A stretch of DNA of 64,000 nt from Mucor racemosus (Eukaryota > Mucoromycota > Mucoromycetes > Mucorales > Mucoraceae): contig JAPEHQ010000005.1 in assembly GCA_027405735.1 (NCBI GenBank), forward strand, positions 62,001 to 126,000, given 5' to 3'. Position 1 is the first letter of the stretch, and each line of letters opens with the position of its first letter. Positions 12,201 through 24,343 of the stretch are shown in pieces. Position numbers and translations under genes: made by a program. Below the pieces are notes generated by a model. The model made no database searches. It was not told the DNA's origin and worked only from the letters and a program-made list of their open reading frames with translations.

Positions 12201-12850
12201 TTACAGGTGCTGATATTGTGTGCCATAAAGAACGTATGAACCAATTGGATGAATTAACTAAAAAGAGCATGATTCACATTCTGGTTGGCGCTTACTTGCT
12301 TAAACAAGATGGTGAAGACCAACGTCGTCGTGGCGTTGAGGAACTCTGGAAAGCAGAACGCATCAAAACCCAAATTAAAAAGATGGCAAATGTCAGTAAA
12401 GATAATTCTAAACGTCGTTATCAAAAGAAGGTTGAACATGACCACGATCTTGAAAGCTCTGTGTTGGCTCTCGCTGATTTTGTTACTCATGTTACTGGCT
12501 TGGAAGCTTGGATTTCTGCCTGGCGCTTAGCACCCGTTTTAGCAAGTGGTATTAAAGACCGTGATGTATGGGAAAACACCATGACTGAACAAGTTCGTCA
12601 TGCTAGTCTGCATTTACGCCGCATGATTCGTCGTCATTCACTGGATGGATTACGTACAAATCAAACTATTGTTGAACGTCTCAGCCGATTAGGTGCCTAT
12701 GTTTCTAGCCAAATTGATGAAATCGACTCTGCTTGTGAATGCTCTGAATTCGATGATGAACAAGAATCAGAAGATATCAAGAAAGATGACACTGTCTTAC
12801 TTGTTCGTCGCTCAGAAAAAGCATTAGAAATTCTTCGTGGTCTTTCATAA
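9218..12850 (+). CDS. SREBP-type membrane-bound bHLH transcription factor
   Basis: Three exons (9218-9890, 9959-10931, 11008-12850) give 1,162 residues. Residues 1-270 are rich in Gln, Asn, Ser and Pro with an Asn run (activation-domain-like). A bHLH lies at about 273-363; its basic region has HNAIERRYRNNIND with the Tyr that marks SREBPs and lets them bind sterol regulatory elements as well as E-boxes. The loop is long and very acidic (about 319-338). Two hydrophobic segments (about 487-506 and 554-577) flank a short loop that should face the ER lumen; intron 2 falls in this loop. Residues 600-1160 match the position of the conserved C-terminal domain of fungal SREBPs (DUF2014). Known family role: an ER-anchored sensor released by proteolysis when sterol or oxygen is low, then activating sterol synthesis. 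No SCAP or protease gene is nearby. Confidence 0.92.
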
Positions 12851-14339
12851 AGGTTTTTTTTACATATTGTATTATTTTAAAAATCATCCCCTCCCCTTCT
12901 CTTTTCTTTGTACACAAAATATCGCTTTTCTTTTTATCTTATTCTTTTTTTTTGTTAATTAATAAATTATGCCAATTCTTAACTGAACTCCTTGTCATAT
13001 ATAATCTAGGTCATGAATTTTATTTAAGAATTAGCTCATAATTATAACATGTTTGTAATCCAAATGGAAAATGTTACAATAATTAATTACCAGTTGCTAT
13101 TGTTGGGAAGCTTATCCTAGTTCCGAGGGTTTTGCTATAGTTCGTTAAATAAAATTAACCAACTTTTAGCACTGGCATTTGAAATATTAATGGTATTTTG
13201 TTCTCAAAAGAAATTGCTGGATATAATACCTTTTAGAATAAAATGCATTTTTGCGCAATCGAATAGAGTTTGCTTGAAATAAAAAATAATTTTTTGTAGA
13301 TCATGGCATAGTATATCTCTTTCATTTAATATTCTACGCTATCTTTTTTTTTTATGGGCATAAGAATTCTTTAAAGTAAGAATTAAGCACAAAACCTAGA
13401 GTTTAATTACAGTAGTTTTGACGTTTCAGCTCCGTTCAGGGGTAAATTCGCCCTACTTCCTCATCGAAAACACACTCATATTTTGAACAAAGCATCCATC
13501 GAACTCATTGCTTGGTAATAAATATACATATAATAGTAATTTTAATTACTATTATCTGGTTAAGTAATGAAAAAGATTTACAGATAGTCCATTTGTACAG
13601 GCCATGTGTATATTTTTCGAGGAATTACTTAATAAATGCTAAAGAGGTATGTAGTTTTGTATGAAGTCCCAGAACTCTGTATATTTCTGGTAGAGGACCA
13701 AATGCACATTAAAATTTACGCAAAAAAAGAGGGGGGGAAGGTTGTAATCGCTAATCATAATATTTTAAAGAATATCAATAATAATAACTATGCTCAGAAC
13801 TTGTAATTCACTTTTGTATATCATACGTACAAGTATTATTTGAAAAATTGGGCTCGTTTGAACAATTTTACAAAGATTATGAATAATGTAGTGGTAAACA
13901 AATCTTTAGGTTTAGCAAAGATATACGAAATATCAGAGATATGTAACCGCAATTCCCTTCTTTGTTACTGCCACAAAATGAGCGTTTTAATACAAAATTA
14001 ATAAAACGTCTAAACTATTCATTACTTACTAGTCAAATGGATGATTTAAAACGCACAGAAAAATCTATATCATATAATATATATAGTCTATTATGCATAA
14101 GTGTACCAAAATTATCAAAATACGACATTTTTGAGATCTATACCTTCATTCTATATTTTTATTATTCTTTTTGGGCGATGAAAATAATCAACGACCTCTC
14201 AATCCCTGTATCTGCTAGGAAAAATTGACCAATTTCGTCAAAGTCGACATTTTGACCCTCAAAATGAGATTTTTCACAATACCTTTCAACTTTTCTAAGC
14301 TCAAAATGAGCGGGATTTTTTTAAGCTCTACTAACATTG
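12851..14339. other. SREBP 3' region and gene-free DNA
   Basis: Begins with the T-rich 3' flank of the SREBP gene. The rest is AT-rich with no recognised gene. A palindrome with 12-base arms around TT lies at 13529-13554. CTCAAAATGAG occurs twice near 14260 and 14300. Confidence 0.4.
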
Positions 14340-17300
14340 CCCTAACTTAATATTTTTTCGATATATAACTTGTGAAGTGTAACTTTTTTGACTTATGGAG
14401 TGTATCTTTCTTTTTTTTTACGACACCATATAAAATTATAAAAAGTATCTAGTTGATAGTGCTGCTTATCATTTAGTTAACTATTAAGTGCAGACTACCT
14501 AATAGAGCAACTCATTCAAGATTCAAAGGTTTAAGCTTCACAATTTTTTGATATTTTTCTGGTATTTATTTGCTTACAACCATGTAGTATTTGAATCAAT
14601 ATTTAAAATTTGAGATTCTTTAAAAATAAATGTAAAACATATTGCACCACAACTTTGGTTATAAGTAAAAAGGTTTTTTACTTATTGGTTTAGGTAGTTT
14701 TTACTGCCATATATGCGAATTTTGGTTTATTTAACGCTATTTCTAATTTAAAATAGCTTGCTAAGAAACCACAAATCACACTTATAAAAATAGCGCGTTT
14801 GATTTCTACGATTTAACCAAAAAATTAATTCGATAATAAAATTTTAATTCTGAATACTGTTACAGCTGTATTATATATTTTGAAATTTTCATCCCATTGG
14901 GATTAATATTCATTGATTTGCAAGCACCTTTCTAGTTGTTTTATTATATTTAGGCAGAAGAAGAGTTGTTTCAGTTAGAATCGTATGCTCTACTCTTTCA
15001 AAAACAGCTATTAGCTAATGAAATCAAAGTATGTTATTTATATATTCACTGCGAATTAAGTACAATTTCAAAATTCAATTTCGAACCATTATTTGATTCT
15101 ATAAAATTTTCAAAGAATATCTGAAACAACTCATACAAAATAATTTAAACAAGTATACGTTTTTATTTCCTAACTTTCATAGCAACTTGGAGAGGTTAAA
15201 TATTTTGCAGTTTTGTGAACCAACATTATACGTACCTACTATTTCAACAACAGCCCATTTGCATCTATATTCAGTGAAAACGTGTGAGTTTACTAATCAT
15301 GCTACGCGCAAATAATAAGTACCCAACTTGTTGTTCAAACTTATCAAATGCGCAATGATCCATGGAAGCTGAAACTTGGAGCATTTATTTTTCAGAAAGT
15401 ATAGTACTAAATATTTATAAAATTAGGGCTTACTTCTTGGATCAGTATTTATAGAAATATAGAGACCTTCTTCTTTTGATTGTTTTCCATAAAAATGCGC
15501 AGCAAATTATAGGCGTATTTTGGCAACAATTTCTTAACATAAAGTAGCTTGTGGAGGAAGTAGTTACTACTCGATATTATTGTGTCAAAGATGCATACTA
15601 CCTACTCTAATGTGATGTTGGTAGTTATTAGGATTGAAATTCGCCGAGAAAGGGGTTTTGTTTTCGGTTTTTACGGTTGTAAAAAGTAGGCTTCAGATGG
15701 GTTTTAAATGGTTTTCGAATGCTTTCGCCCATTATTGAGTCAAATTAGGTGAAATATTCAACGAAGGTGTTCCTCCCCTTTATGGAGCGTTGATATATGT
15801 TCGAAAATAAAAGAGCTAATACCAGAATATAAGCGCACTGGCCTAACATTGACCGAAATTGACTTAAAATCGGTTGTAAAAAAATTGAGTACCTAAATCA
15901 ATATGGTGATTTTTTATATTTACAAGATAGATCCAATTGAAAACTATTCTGTATTGTTTGTTTCAGCAAAAATATTGATTTTTCGCCGAGATAATCAAAG
16001 CAATAGTTCACATTACGACTTTAAACCTATCGTAACTGAATTTCAATTTTTTCTTTGAAAAAATGAACGAAAAATGATTCAAAAACCAAAAAACTTTAAA
16101 GCTCATGAACCACAAAGTAAGTTGGACTAATATATTAATTGTTTTTTGTACTACTTTGAATTTTGCATCCATCTAAACAAAATTTAGACAAATGTTTTAC
16201 ATTAATTTTTACACAAAATACAATTGAAAATTTGGAGGTTTTTTGAAAATACATATCACTTTTTATAAGCATGTTTCAAATGTAAATTATGGAGATGATA
16301 CGCAGCATAATTATCTATCGATCGAGCCATTGTCGAACCTTATAGCTACATTTTGCGTAAGGAAAATCAAATTTTTGTTAATTTTTTTTCAAATTCAGAA
16401 TTTGGGATGAGGGTACACAAGGGAAAATTGGAGCTAGAAACGAAGATTTCTCTTTGTACACATTTTTGAAGATATCTCCACGAAAAATCAATATTTTAAA
16501 AAAAACTAAATTGGGTCCGAGAGAGCTCAACGAGGTTAATTATATAAGTGTAAAAAAAATGCTGCTCAATTCAACGAATATTTTGAAATCTACTATAAAA
16601 AGTCAAAAAAAAAGAAAAAAAAATAAGTGCCCAGAATTTTTTCATATTTAAATATGTTATGAAGCTCTTTAAAACAAGTAAGTTTTATTATTCGAAAGTA
16701 TTAGAATAACCTAATTTTTTGCAGAGATATGAAGGCCCAAAGTTTTTAATTTTAGCAGTGAAATACCTGTAAAAACCTGAAACATTAGCACTAAAGGAGT
16801 TATACGAACTGCAAAAAATAGGATATATTTCGGGATACTTGTTTTTAGATTAAAGTTAAACATCTCAAGCATATTGGCATATTTTTTTTTCTTGGTGTTA
16901 TTTAATGAAAAAAAAAGTTGAGCAGAGATGAAAAATGTAACGCAGTTTTCAAGGAAAAAGTAATAGTGAATTTTACCTGTTTTTGAGTCTTTCGTGAGAT
17001 ATAAAATAAATTTAAAAACAGGCAGTATGATGCAACCAATTCATATCTATTTAGAATTGTTTGAAGTATATCCTAAAAAATACTTAGTATGGGGCTAGTT
17101 ATGGAAAAGAGGGGACACTCCAATGTTGAATATTGAAAATCATAAAAATTCAAATTTTGCTCGAGCAAATGCTTTCCGATACAAAATCTATTTTATCTTA
17201 TGGAGTGTAACGTTTCCCGAGTGTATCAAAGTTAATAAAGTTCGTCAATTATAGAATGTAACGAAACCAAAAGATGTAGTTTTATAAAATGAATAAATTT

Positions 17301-17500
17301 TTTATGGATTAATTAATTAATTAGATATAAAAGCAACCAAAAATTATGAATTGTACCTATTTAGCTTAAAAATTGCTTTTCATTATTATATAACTGTTTC
17401 TAAAAGGAATAAATTCAATGACATCTTTGCAGCCTATTCCCTATTGCAAACTCGTTTAAAACTCTACTGTACTGAGCAAATATCTAATGGGTATTAAAGG
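14340..17500 (-). repeat. Dispersed repeat family C, copy 1
   Basis: Its reverse complement aligns along most of its length with 43890-46450 and, over about 15640-17110, with 59170-62045. Shared landmarks include the reverse complement of a segment reading GATATCTCCACGAAAAATC here and CATGGAGATATCCTC in the other copies, and the sequence around GAGCTCTCTCAGACCC. A partial copy of one end is at 25905-26555. Short motifs of the form TGGAGTGTAA recur near 14390, 17200 and 26150. No copy has a long open frame, so this is a non-autonomous or decayed element of unknown class. Confidence 0.75.
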
Positions 17501-17813
17501 AATTTTATGCAATATAAACCGTGCATATCCCCCCATATGATGTCGGAAGAGCAAATCTGCACTATCAATATCTGAAGGATTAACGGAAAAAAGCATTCAC
17601 TGGAAAGAAATATTTGTCTGATGAGATAAGTCAAGATATACTATTTATATGAAGGTCTCTGTTTGCTCCATTTCGATATTTTATTTGTGATATATATAAT
17701 ATTATGTTACTTTACATGAAAACGGCAATATTTTATGATTTTAGAATGTGGATAAGGAATTTACTGATATGTTGCAAATGGGGTTCGTAAAATATATACA
17801 TGGATTTTTCTAT

Positions 17814-20554
17814 TTAAATAGTAGGTTTTAATTTTAATATACGTTGATCATAATCTTGAACTTCTCCTTTCAATTGATCAAGTCTGTGATGAATACTATT
17901 CATTTTATGATTGAGCCATTTCGAATCGCTTGTTGGCTTGTATGGCTTATTATTGTGTTGAACTATTTCGAGACGATGTGTGATACGATTTAATCGTAAG
18001 GCCAGCACACAATGAGTCAATACAACTAAAAAGAAACCAATGTAGATAAAATCAGTAAGTTTAGGAGAATAAATCCGATTCAATGCAGATTGCTTCAAGG
18101 TCAAATTTAGTTTTTCGTCAGGTGATTTTACTTTTGGTTTGACCATATGTAATCCTTCTAATATATGCTCATCTTTAACAATGCTGCGCATTAAATCTGG
18201 TTTGTTCAAGACTGAATTTAAATGGCTATAAAGCCTTAGCTGGTCATCAGCAGCGTTCTTTTCGATGATGGCTATACAAATAATGCGTTAATATTTATAT
18301 CGTTACAATTTCTTCAATTAACTTACAGCTTACTAGTCCACTTTTCGAGAATACAACTTGAAATGTAACCAAAACATGCACTTTTTCCTTGTTTACTCGG
18401 GTAATACATGTGCGAGATTGAATTGAATACACAGCGCCCATTGGCATATCTGGCATTGACTTTCTGGCAGTGACACAACAATAATATGGATATTTACGGT
18501 GAATTCGTTTTTCCTGAAATAGTGTTTTAACAATCTTTGTGCCTATTTCAAGAGTAAATTAAAATATGATACGATGATATGATTTGTTTATTTTTATAAA
18601 CTTTACCCATTGTGGAACTCTTGATTTTACGTTTACCAGTAACCTCACGAATACCATGCTTCCAATTACCAAGTTGTACATCTGATAAAACGGTCAAAAC
18701 ATTGTTTCTTATTAAGCAATATATACTTTACCTTCAAAGTTTTCATATTTTTCAAGGAATCCTTTAACGAATTCACTGTCAAATAATAATTTAAATATGG
18801 CGTCAACTGTACCCTTGTAAGTTTCATTCAAGGCAACATGAAAATATTGTTCACCCTTCACAGTACATGGACAAACTCTTGTCTTTTTGATAGGAGTTAA
18901 TGCTTCTTCTTGACGAATTTCATGTTTAGGGCCTGCTTCTACTTTGGGTTCGAATGAGAGAATGCGTTTATCTCGGCCTGTATAAGTGTCAGAGGCAGAT
19001 CTAGGACGAGATTGCTGTTTTAGGGTATTGGTAAAAAGAGATTTATTCAAACTAGTGGTAGGCGCATTGTTTGGGACTAAAGCAATGAGTGCAGGTTCCT
19101 CGGTAGAAATGACCAAATTAGTATTTACAACATCGGTATTGCTAGTTATAGGGGGAGTAGGAGGTTTGTTGATGGGATCATTCGTTAAATTCTCATGATT
19201 CAAAATAGAATCATGTCCAGTAAGTAATAGTGGAGGTGTATTGAGTATAACAGCTGAATCCATGGAAGGTATACTACCCTCTTCATCAGTTTCTTCATCA
19301 TCTTCTTCATCATCATCATCATTATCATCATCATCATATGAATTGCTTCTGTTCAAGGAGGACTCGGCAGATAATATCACAGATGATACCCTCCTTCTAA
19401 GGTTCCAGATTTTGATGATTTGATCATATGCTTGATCACGAGAAAGGAAAGAAGCAAAAATATGCTATTCAAATAATCATGTCAACTTGCTGTTTAAATA
19501 TGTCATTGCAAAAGATACAGAAAATAAACTTACTGTAGATGTATTAGTAGCAATTAGAATGCCATTTGGAATGATTTTAGCTGTCATTCGCTTTTCAACT
19601 CGAGTGATTTCAGAAAAATTGATCACAAGCTACCGAAATTGAAATTGTTTGTGAATACATCATGTTTGAATGATTTGAATACAAAACTTACATTAGTTAC
19701 CCATCCAAAAATGTTTGATTTGAAGCATACATGATTTTCAGATACATAAAAATGTCCTTGTAGTAGGATATCCTTTTGAAGTGCGCATTTATAATCTAAA
19801 AAAGATAGAATGAGCATGATTGAATGATGAGTCTAGACTTTTTTCTTTTGTTTACAATGTTACCTTGTATAAGCATGTCTTTCTCTTGTACACTCTTGAA
19901 GAGCGCGTGAAATTCATCGTTTCGTTTACTATTTGCCAATCGGAAATCACAAGCAGTGGCAAAACTACCGGGCCTTTCGTCGCCTTTGAAGATGTCTGCC
20001 TCTGCAGCAGCAGCTGGGTTCGTTGGTTCAACATCCGCATTATTAGTGGTTGCTACTGCCAACGACGATGCAGTTGTGTTTGTTACCATAGAATTTGAAG
20101 ATAGCGATTCTAGACTTAAAGTAGATGTATTTTTTTTGATAACAAATGGTCTTTTAATTGGTAAACTGTAATGCTTTTGTCGAGTTGATAATGTTTTTAG
20201 CATTGACTTTTTATTTTTGTGCGTTGCTGTATCACTGTCAATCTCATTTTCTTCTATTGTATCTGGTATTTTTTGCGAGGATAATGAATTGGATGATGAA
20301 TTGGTTGGCATTAGGTATTCTTCTGGTATTGAACGTTTAGATTCTGAGCTGTATCGTTTATCTAAAGCTTCATGAACCAACGATTTTGTGGTATCTTTTG
20401 CTTTGGCCAACATTTTATGAGCCGAAAATCTACGTTTCAAAAAGGACGTTTTATGATATTTATCAGGTTGAGTCGAGGTATTTATAACAGTAGTGGTAGA
20501 TGAACCAGACAGAGAAGAAGAAGAAGTAATAGATGGGGTTTTTTTCAGAGACAT
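17814..20554 (-). CDS. GRAM and VASt domain sterol-transfer protein (LAM/GRAMD1-like)
   Basis: Seven exons on the minus strand (20554-19864, 19795-19692, 19629-19534, 19464-18732, 18681-18607, 18542-18327, 18271-17814) give 790 residues. The N-terminus is Ser/Thr-rich and low-complexity. A GRAM domain spans about 212-317 (NDEFHALFKSV to DQIIKIWN). It is followed by an acidic Asp/Glu stretch near 340-360 and a VASt (StART-like) domain at about 490-655 (GEQYFHVALNETYKGT, KRKIKSST, then a strand-rich stretch). One transmembrane helix lies at 712-732, then a short cytosolic tail that may form a coiled coil. This is the layout of yeast Lam/Ysp and animal GRAMD1 proteins, which sit in the ER at plasma-membrane contact sites and move sterol between membranes. 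The SREBP gene is 5 kb away. Confidence 0.9.
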
Positions 20555-21098
20555 TTATAAGGCAATTTGAGTTTCAATGACGTCGTGATTAGATATTTGT
20601 CAATGGATAGACTACACAAAACTATCAAAAATAGGAATGATGAAAAGAAAGAGAAATGTTTACATTGCAGGGAGCTGTTCATAAATATCGACGATAGAAT
20701 TTTACATCAAAACACGTTTTTACATTGAATTTCCGAAGCAGAAAAATAGACTTTGATAATAAACATCTGTCGTAAAATACTATTCTTTTCGTAAGGTTTT
20801 CTTGTTTCTGTTGTTATATAGGCAATGTGATGTGGGGTAAAAATCATTTTTTACACAAAGAAAAAAAAAGAAGAAAAAACACATCTCGAAAAGGATAAAC
20901 GGAATTAGCTGTTAAGATGCGAATTGACCAAGCTTTTCATTCATATAAAATCCCAAATGAGCCATCATCATATCATGCAAATGTAGCTTGCATTATTTAG
21001 TCACCGAAATGTAAAATGACATTAAATTCTATAATTTAGCATTTATTTTTCTTATATCAGGGAGAGAGGGGGTGAGTGGAGAAATGTACATTTGTTGA
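20555..21098. other. Intergenic region between LAM-like and CMS1 genes
   Basis: Holds the promoter of the minus-strand GRAM/VASt gene and the 3' flank of the neighbouring gene. It includes a purine-rich tract at 20860-20880. No gene or clear motif is recognised. Confidence 0.4.
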
Positions 21099-22002
21099 TT
21101 AGAATAAACCAATTTTTGCTTTGCCTTCCTTCATTAAAGGAGAAATATTTTTACCGAGAAATTGGAAAAGATCAGTTCTCACTTCTTGGAGGTCGAAAAT
21201 ATTAAATTTCTTGGGATTTCTTTCGGTATCAATCACTAATAATTCTAAATTATCTAATTTTAAATGACCTTGATCTACAAGCGCTTGAAGTCGGTTAGGT
21301 GTGCCAACTCCCATGTGAATAGATTCATGTTCTAAAAACCAGATTTGATCTTCAATTTTGAAATGCTTGGCAAATAATTTAGCAATCTTTGCTGTGGAAG
21401 CAAATTCCTTCAATGCACTGTAACATCAATCAGTATAATCCATGACAGCCTAATCAACTAGATAAAACTTACCGACATAAATCAACAGCACGAATGGCAG
21501 AATGAGTAACAATCAATGCAACAGGACTAGCGAGCACAGTAGGCTTTTTAGCCAATTTCTTATGACCAGCTACACCAAATTTAATGTAATTAGGTAATGA
21601 TTCCAATGTGTGTTCTTGCTTAAAGTTTTCATTGTTAACAAGTTGTGATTCTGGTAAAGTTTGTTCTTCCAATTCAACAGCTGATAACTTTGGTAAAGCC
21701 AACTTTTGACGATCCTCTAAATACTCGGCTTGTACAGTAGCATTTTCTTGCCAAATGTTGATGGTATCAAAAGGATTGACAGGGCCTCTCTTCTTTTTTG
21801 GTTGCTTTTTCTTCTTTTTCTTCTGTGGTGCTTCGGCATTATCATTATTGACAGCTTCAGGCTTTCTCTTTAATGGTGCTGATGCTTCATCATCGGAGAT
21901 GGCTGCTTCGTTGTCAGAATAAATGATGGCCCCTTCTTCTACAAAATCATCTTCAAAATCATCAGCAGATGCTTGTTTCTTTTTTGTTTCGACGTCTGAC
22001 AT
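21099..22002 (-). CDS. CMS1: CMS1-like small-subunit ribosome biogenesis protein
   Basis: Two exons (22002-21473 and 21417-21099) give 282 residues, close to the size of yeast Cms1. The N-terminus is acidic (DDFEDDFVEEGAI), followed by a lysine block near 60-72 (KKKKKKQPKKKRG) that is probably a nuclear/nucleolar signal. The C-terminal two thirds carry the Cms1 fold: LIVTHSAIRAVDLCR at the exon junction, KIAKLFAKHFK, GTPNRL and LELLVIDTERNPK. These resemble helicase-like motifs without a P-loop. The family associates with early 90S pre-ribosomes. It is transcribed divergently from the RRP3-type helicase, with 221 bp between start codons. Confidence 0.88.
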
Positions 22003-22223
22003 GTCAAGTTGCTTCCGATTGAGAAATATGCAATAGAAAAAAAACCTTTTGGGATATCAAATCACCAAATACTGAACATGCCGACGGTCACCGCAAAGAC
22101 TGTTTATCATCCGTAATACATTCAATAATGGTGGCTTACATGATTCCATCCTTTGAGCTTGATTTCTCGAGAAAATTCTACATTTCTTTTCTATACTCTT
22201 CACATTTTTGTTTCATTGTTGTA
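22003..22223. promoter_or_regulatory. Shared divergent promoter of CMS1 and RRP3
   Basis: 221 bp separate the two start codons, so both promoters and leaders must lie here. It contains an A-run near 22036, a GC-richer patch (ccgacggtcaccgcaaag) in the middle and GAGAAAATTC near 22169. The last resembles half of the yeast ribosome-biogenesis RRPE element, but this is too weak to call a binding site. Confidence 0.6.
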
Positions 22224-23753
22224 ATGTCTAAAGCCGTTGAAAAAGAAGCTCAACCCAGTGTTGATATGGAAGCCTTGTCAAAGAAAAAATTGGAAGATAC
22301 CACCTTTGCTGATCTTGTAAGAATCTATTAGATGTCAATGAGTAAATTATATGTTTTTACTAACAAACAAATTGACATAGGGTGTCTCTGCTCAATTATG
22401 TGAAGCCTGTGATAAAATGAAATTCAAACATCCTACAGAGATTCAAAGAGAATCGATTCCTTGGGCTATCGAAGGCCGTGATATTATCGGACTTGCTCAA
22501 ACTGGTTCTGGTAAAACTGCTGCATTTGCCATTCCTATTATTCAACGTCTTTGGGATAACCCTCAAGCTTTCTTTGCTTGTGTTTTAGCTCCCACAAGGT
22601 AATTTATATGAGCAACGTTTAAAAAATAATAATATGTATTAATGTCCCCCTTTTTTTCTTCAGAGAATTGGCTTACCAAATTGCAGAGACATTTGAATCT
22701 CTCGGTTCAGTTATCGGTGTCCGTTCCGCAGTTATTGTTGGTGGTATGGACATGATGTCTCAATCAATTGCTCTTTCCAAGCGTCCTCATATCATTGTTT
22801 GTACTCCTGGTCGTCTTCAAGATCATTTGGAAAACACAAAGGGTTTCAGTTTAAAGAATTTGAAATACTTAGTTATGGATGAAGCAGATCGTTTGTTGGA
22901 CATGGATTTTGGACCCAAGATTGATCAAATTTTAAAAGTAATTCCTCGTGAACGTAATACATTCTTGTTCTCTGCTACCATGACAACAAAGGTTGCAAAG
23001 CTTCAAAGAGCCAGTTTGCATAAGCCTGTCAAGGTTGAAGTTGCTACAAAGTATTCAACTGTCAAAACCTTGTTACAATACTATCTTTTCTTTCCTTTGA
23101 AGCACAAGGATTGTTATATGGTTTATCTTTTAAATGAGCTCGCAGGCAACTCTACTATTATTTTTACTCGTACTTGTCATGATACTCAAAAGATTGCCAT
23201 CATGTTGAGAAACTTGGGTTTCGCAGCTGTTCCACTTCATGGTCAATTGCCTCAAGCTAAACGTTTAGGTGCACTCAATAAATTCAAGGCAGGTACTCGT
23301 AATATCTTGGTAGCAACTGATGTTGCCAGTAGAGGTATTGATATTCCTATGGTTGATGTAGTTATCAATTATGATGTACCTCAATCCTCAAAAGATTATA
23401 TCCATCGTGTCGGTCGTACTGCTAGAGCTGGTCGATCTGGTAAATCCGTCACTTTTGTTACACAATATGATGTCGAATTGATTCAACGTATCGAAAAAGA
23501 TTTGGAACGCAAGTTAGATGCTTTCCCTGTTGAAAAGGATGAAGTTATGATGTTACAGGAACGTGTCGATGAAGCACAACGTATTGCAACAATAGAATTA
23601 AAGGAAACTGATAATGGTAAAAAGTCAAAACGTGGTGGTCGTAAGGATGACGATGATGATGATGCTGATGTCGATCAAGAAGAAAGAGGTGGTGCTCAAG
23701 GAAAGAGAAAGTTCAAGGGCGGAAATAATAATAAAAGTAATAAGAGACGTTAA
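22224..23753 (+). CDS. RRP3: DEAD-box RNA helicase of the Rrp3/DDX47 family
   Basis: Three exons (22224-22316, 22381-22598, 22664-23753) give 466 residues, near human DDX47 and yeast Rrp3. Start chosen at MSKAVEKE; an upstream in-frame ATG at 22128 would add 32 hydrophobic residues unlike the family. Motifs in order: Q motif with HPTEIQ (48-53), AQTGSGKT (70-77), PTRELA (102-107), TPGRL (about 151-155), DEAD (176-179), SAT (207-209), [10 protein letters not shown] (about 321-330) and [10 protein letters not shown] (351-360). All catalytic motifs are intact. The C-terminus is charged (Lys, Asp, Gly-rich), as in nucleolar helicases. Known role: nucleolar ATP-dependent helicase needed for 18S rRNA maturation. 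Confidence 0.93.
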
Positions 23754-24343
23754 TCAATAATAAAGCTATATCATTTTGTAAATTTATCATCATTTTTAAA
23801 GCTCTGAAAGAAATTGTCAGAATCTTTCAATTGTTTTTTCATTGCGTTAACTGTTGATAAAATTGCTTTTGGTGCATAAATGCAACTGTCAGACATGTGT
23901 TGTATGCCCAGATATTTTTTGTTTTAGCATTGAATCTTTAATAGTTCTAATAAAGCTTGGGTTATGGAAGGTATGATATTTGTCGAAAGGTTTATTTTCA
24001 AATACAGCTGATGTCATTTTTTACCTAGACATTCAAATATCTATCATACATTGCGTACTGAATTGAGAATGTATAGTAAGATACGGAAAGCCCTTCGATC
24101 TATATTGCAATACTCAAATTATTGACTGAACCCTTTGTAAAATTGATGTACCCAATCCCGGGGTTCTATTGACATTTCTACAATAAGTTTGTTTAGAATT
24201 GAGTCTAAATGAAAAATTTATTATGATAAACATTGGATGGGAGCAGATATTTACCCAAAAGTTGAAAAACAAAAGTGCAATAAGTTATGAATATAAAAGC
24301 AAAAGAGAGGGGTAGATAAAATGAGAGTATAATAGCATGCAGA
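23754..24343. other. Convergent 3' intergenic region
   Basis: Lies between the ends of two convergent genes (helicase and fatty acid hydroxylase). AT-rich with no open frame of note; presumably both 3' UTRs and terminators. Confidence 0.5.
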
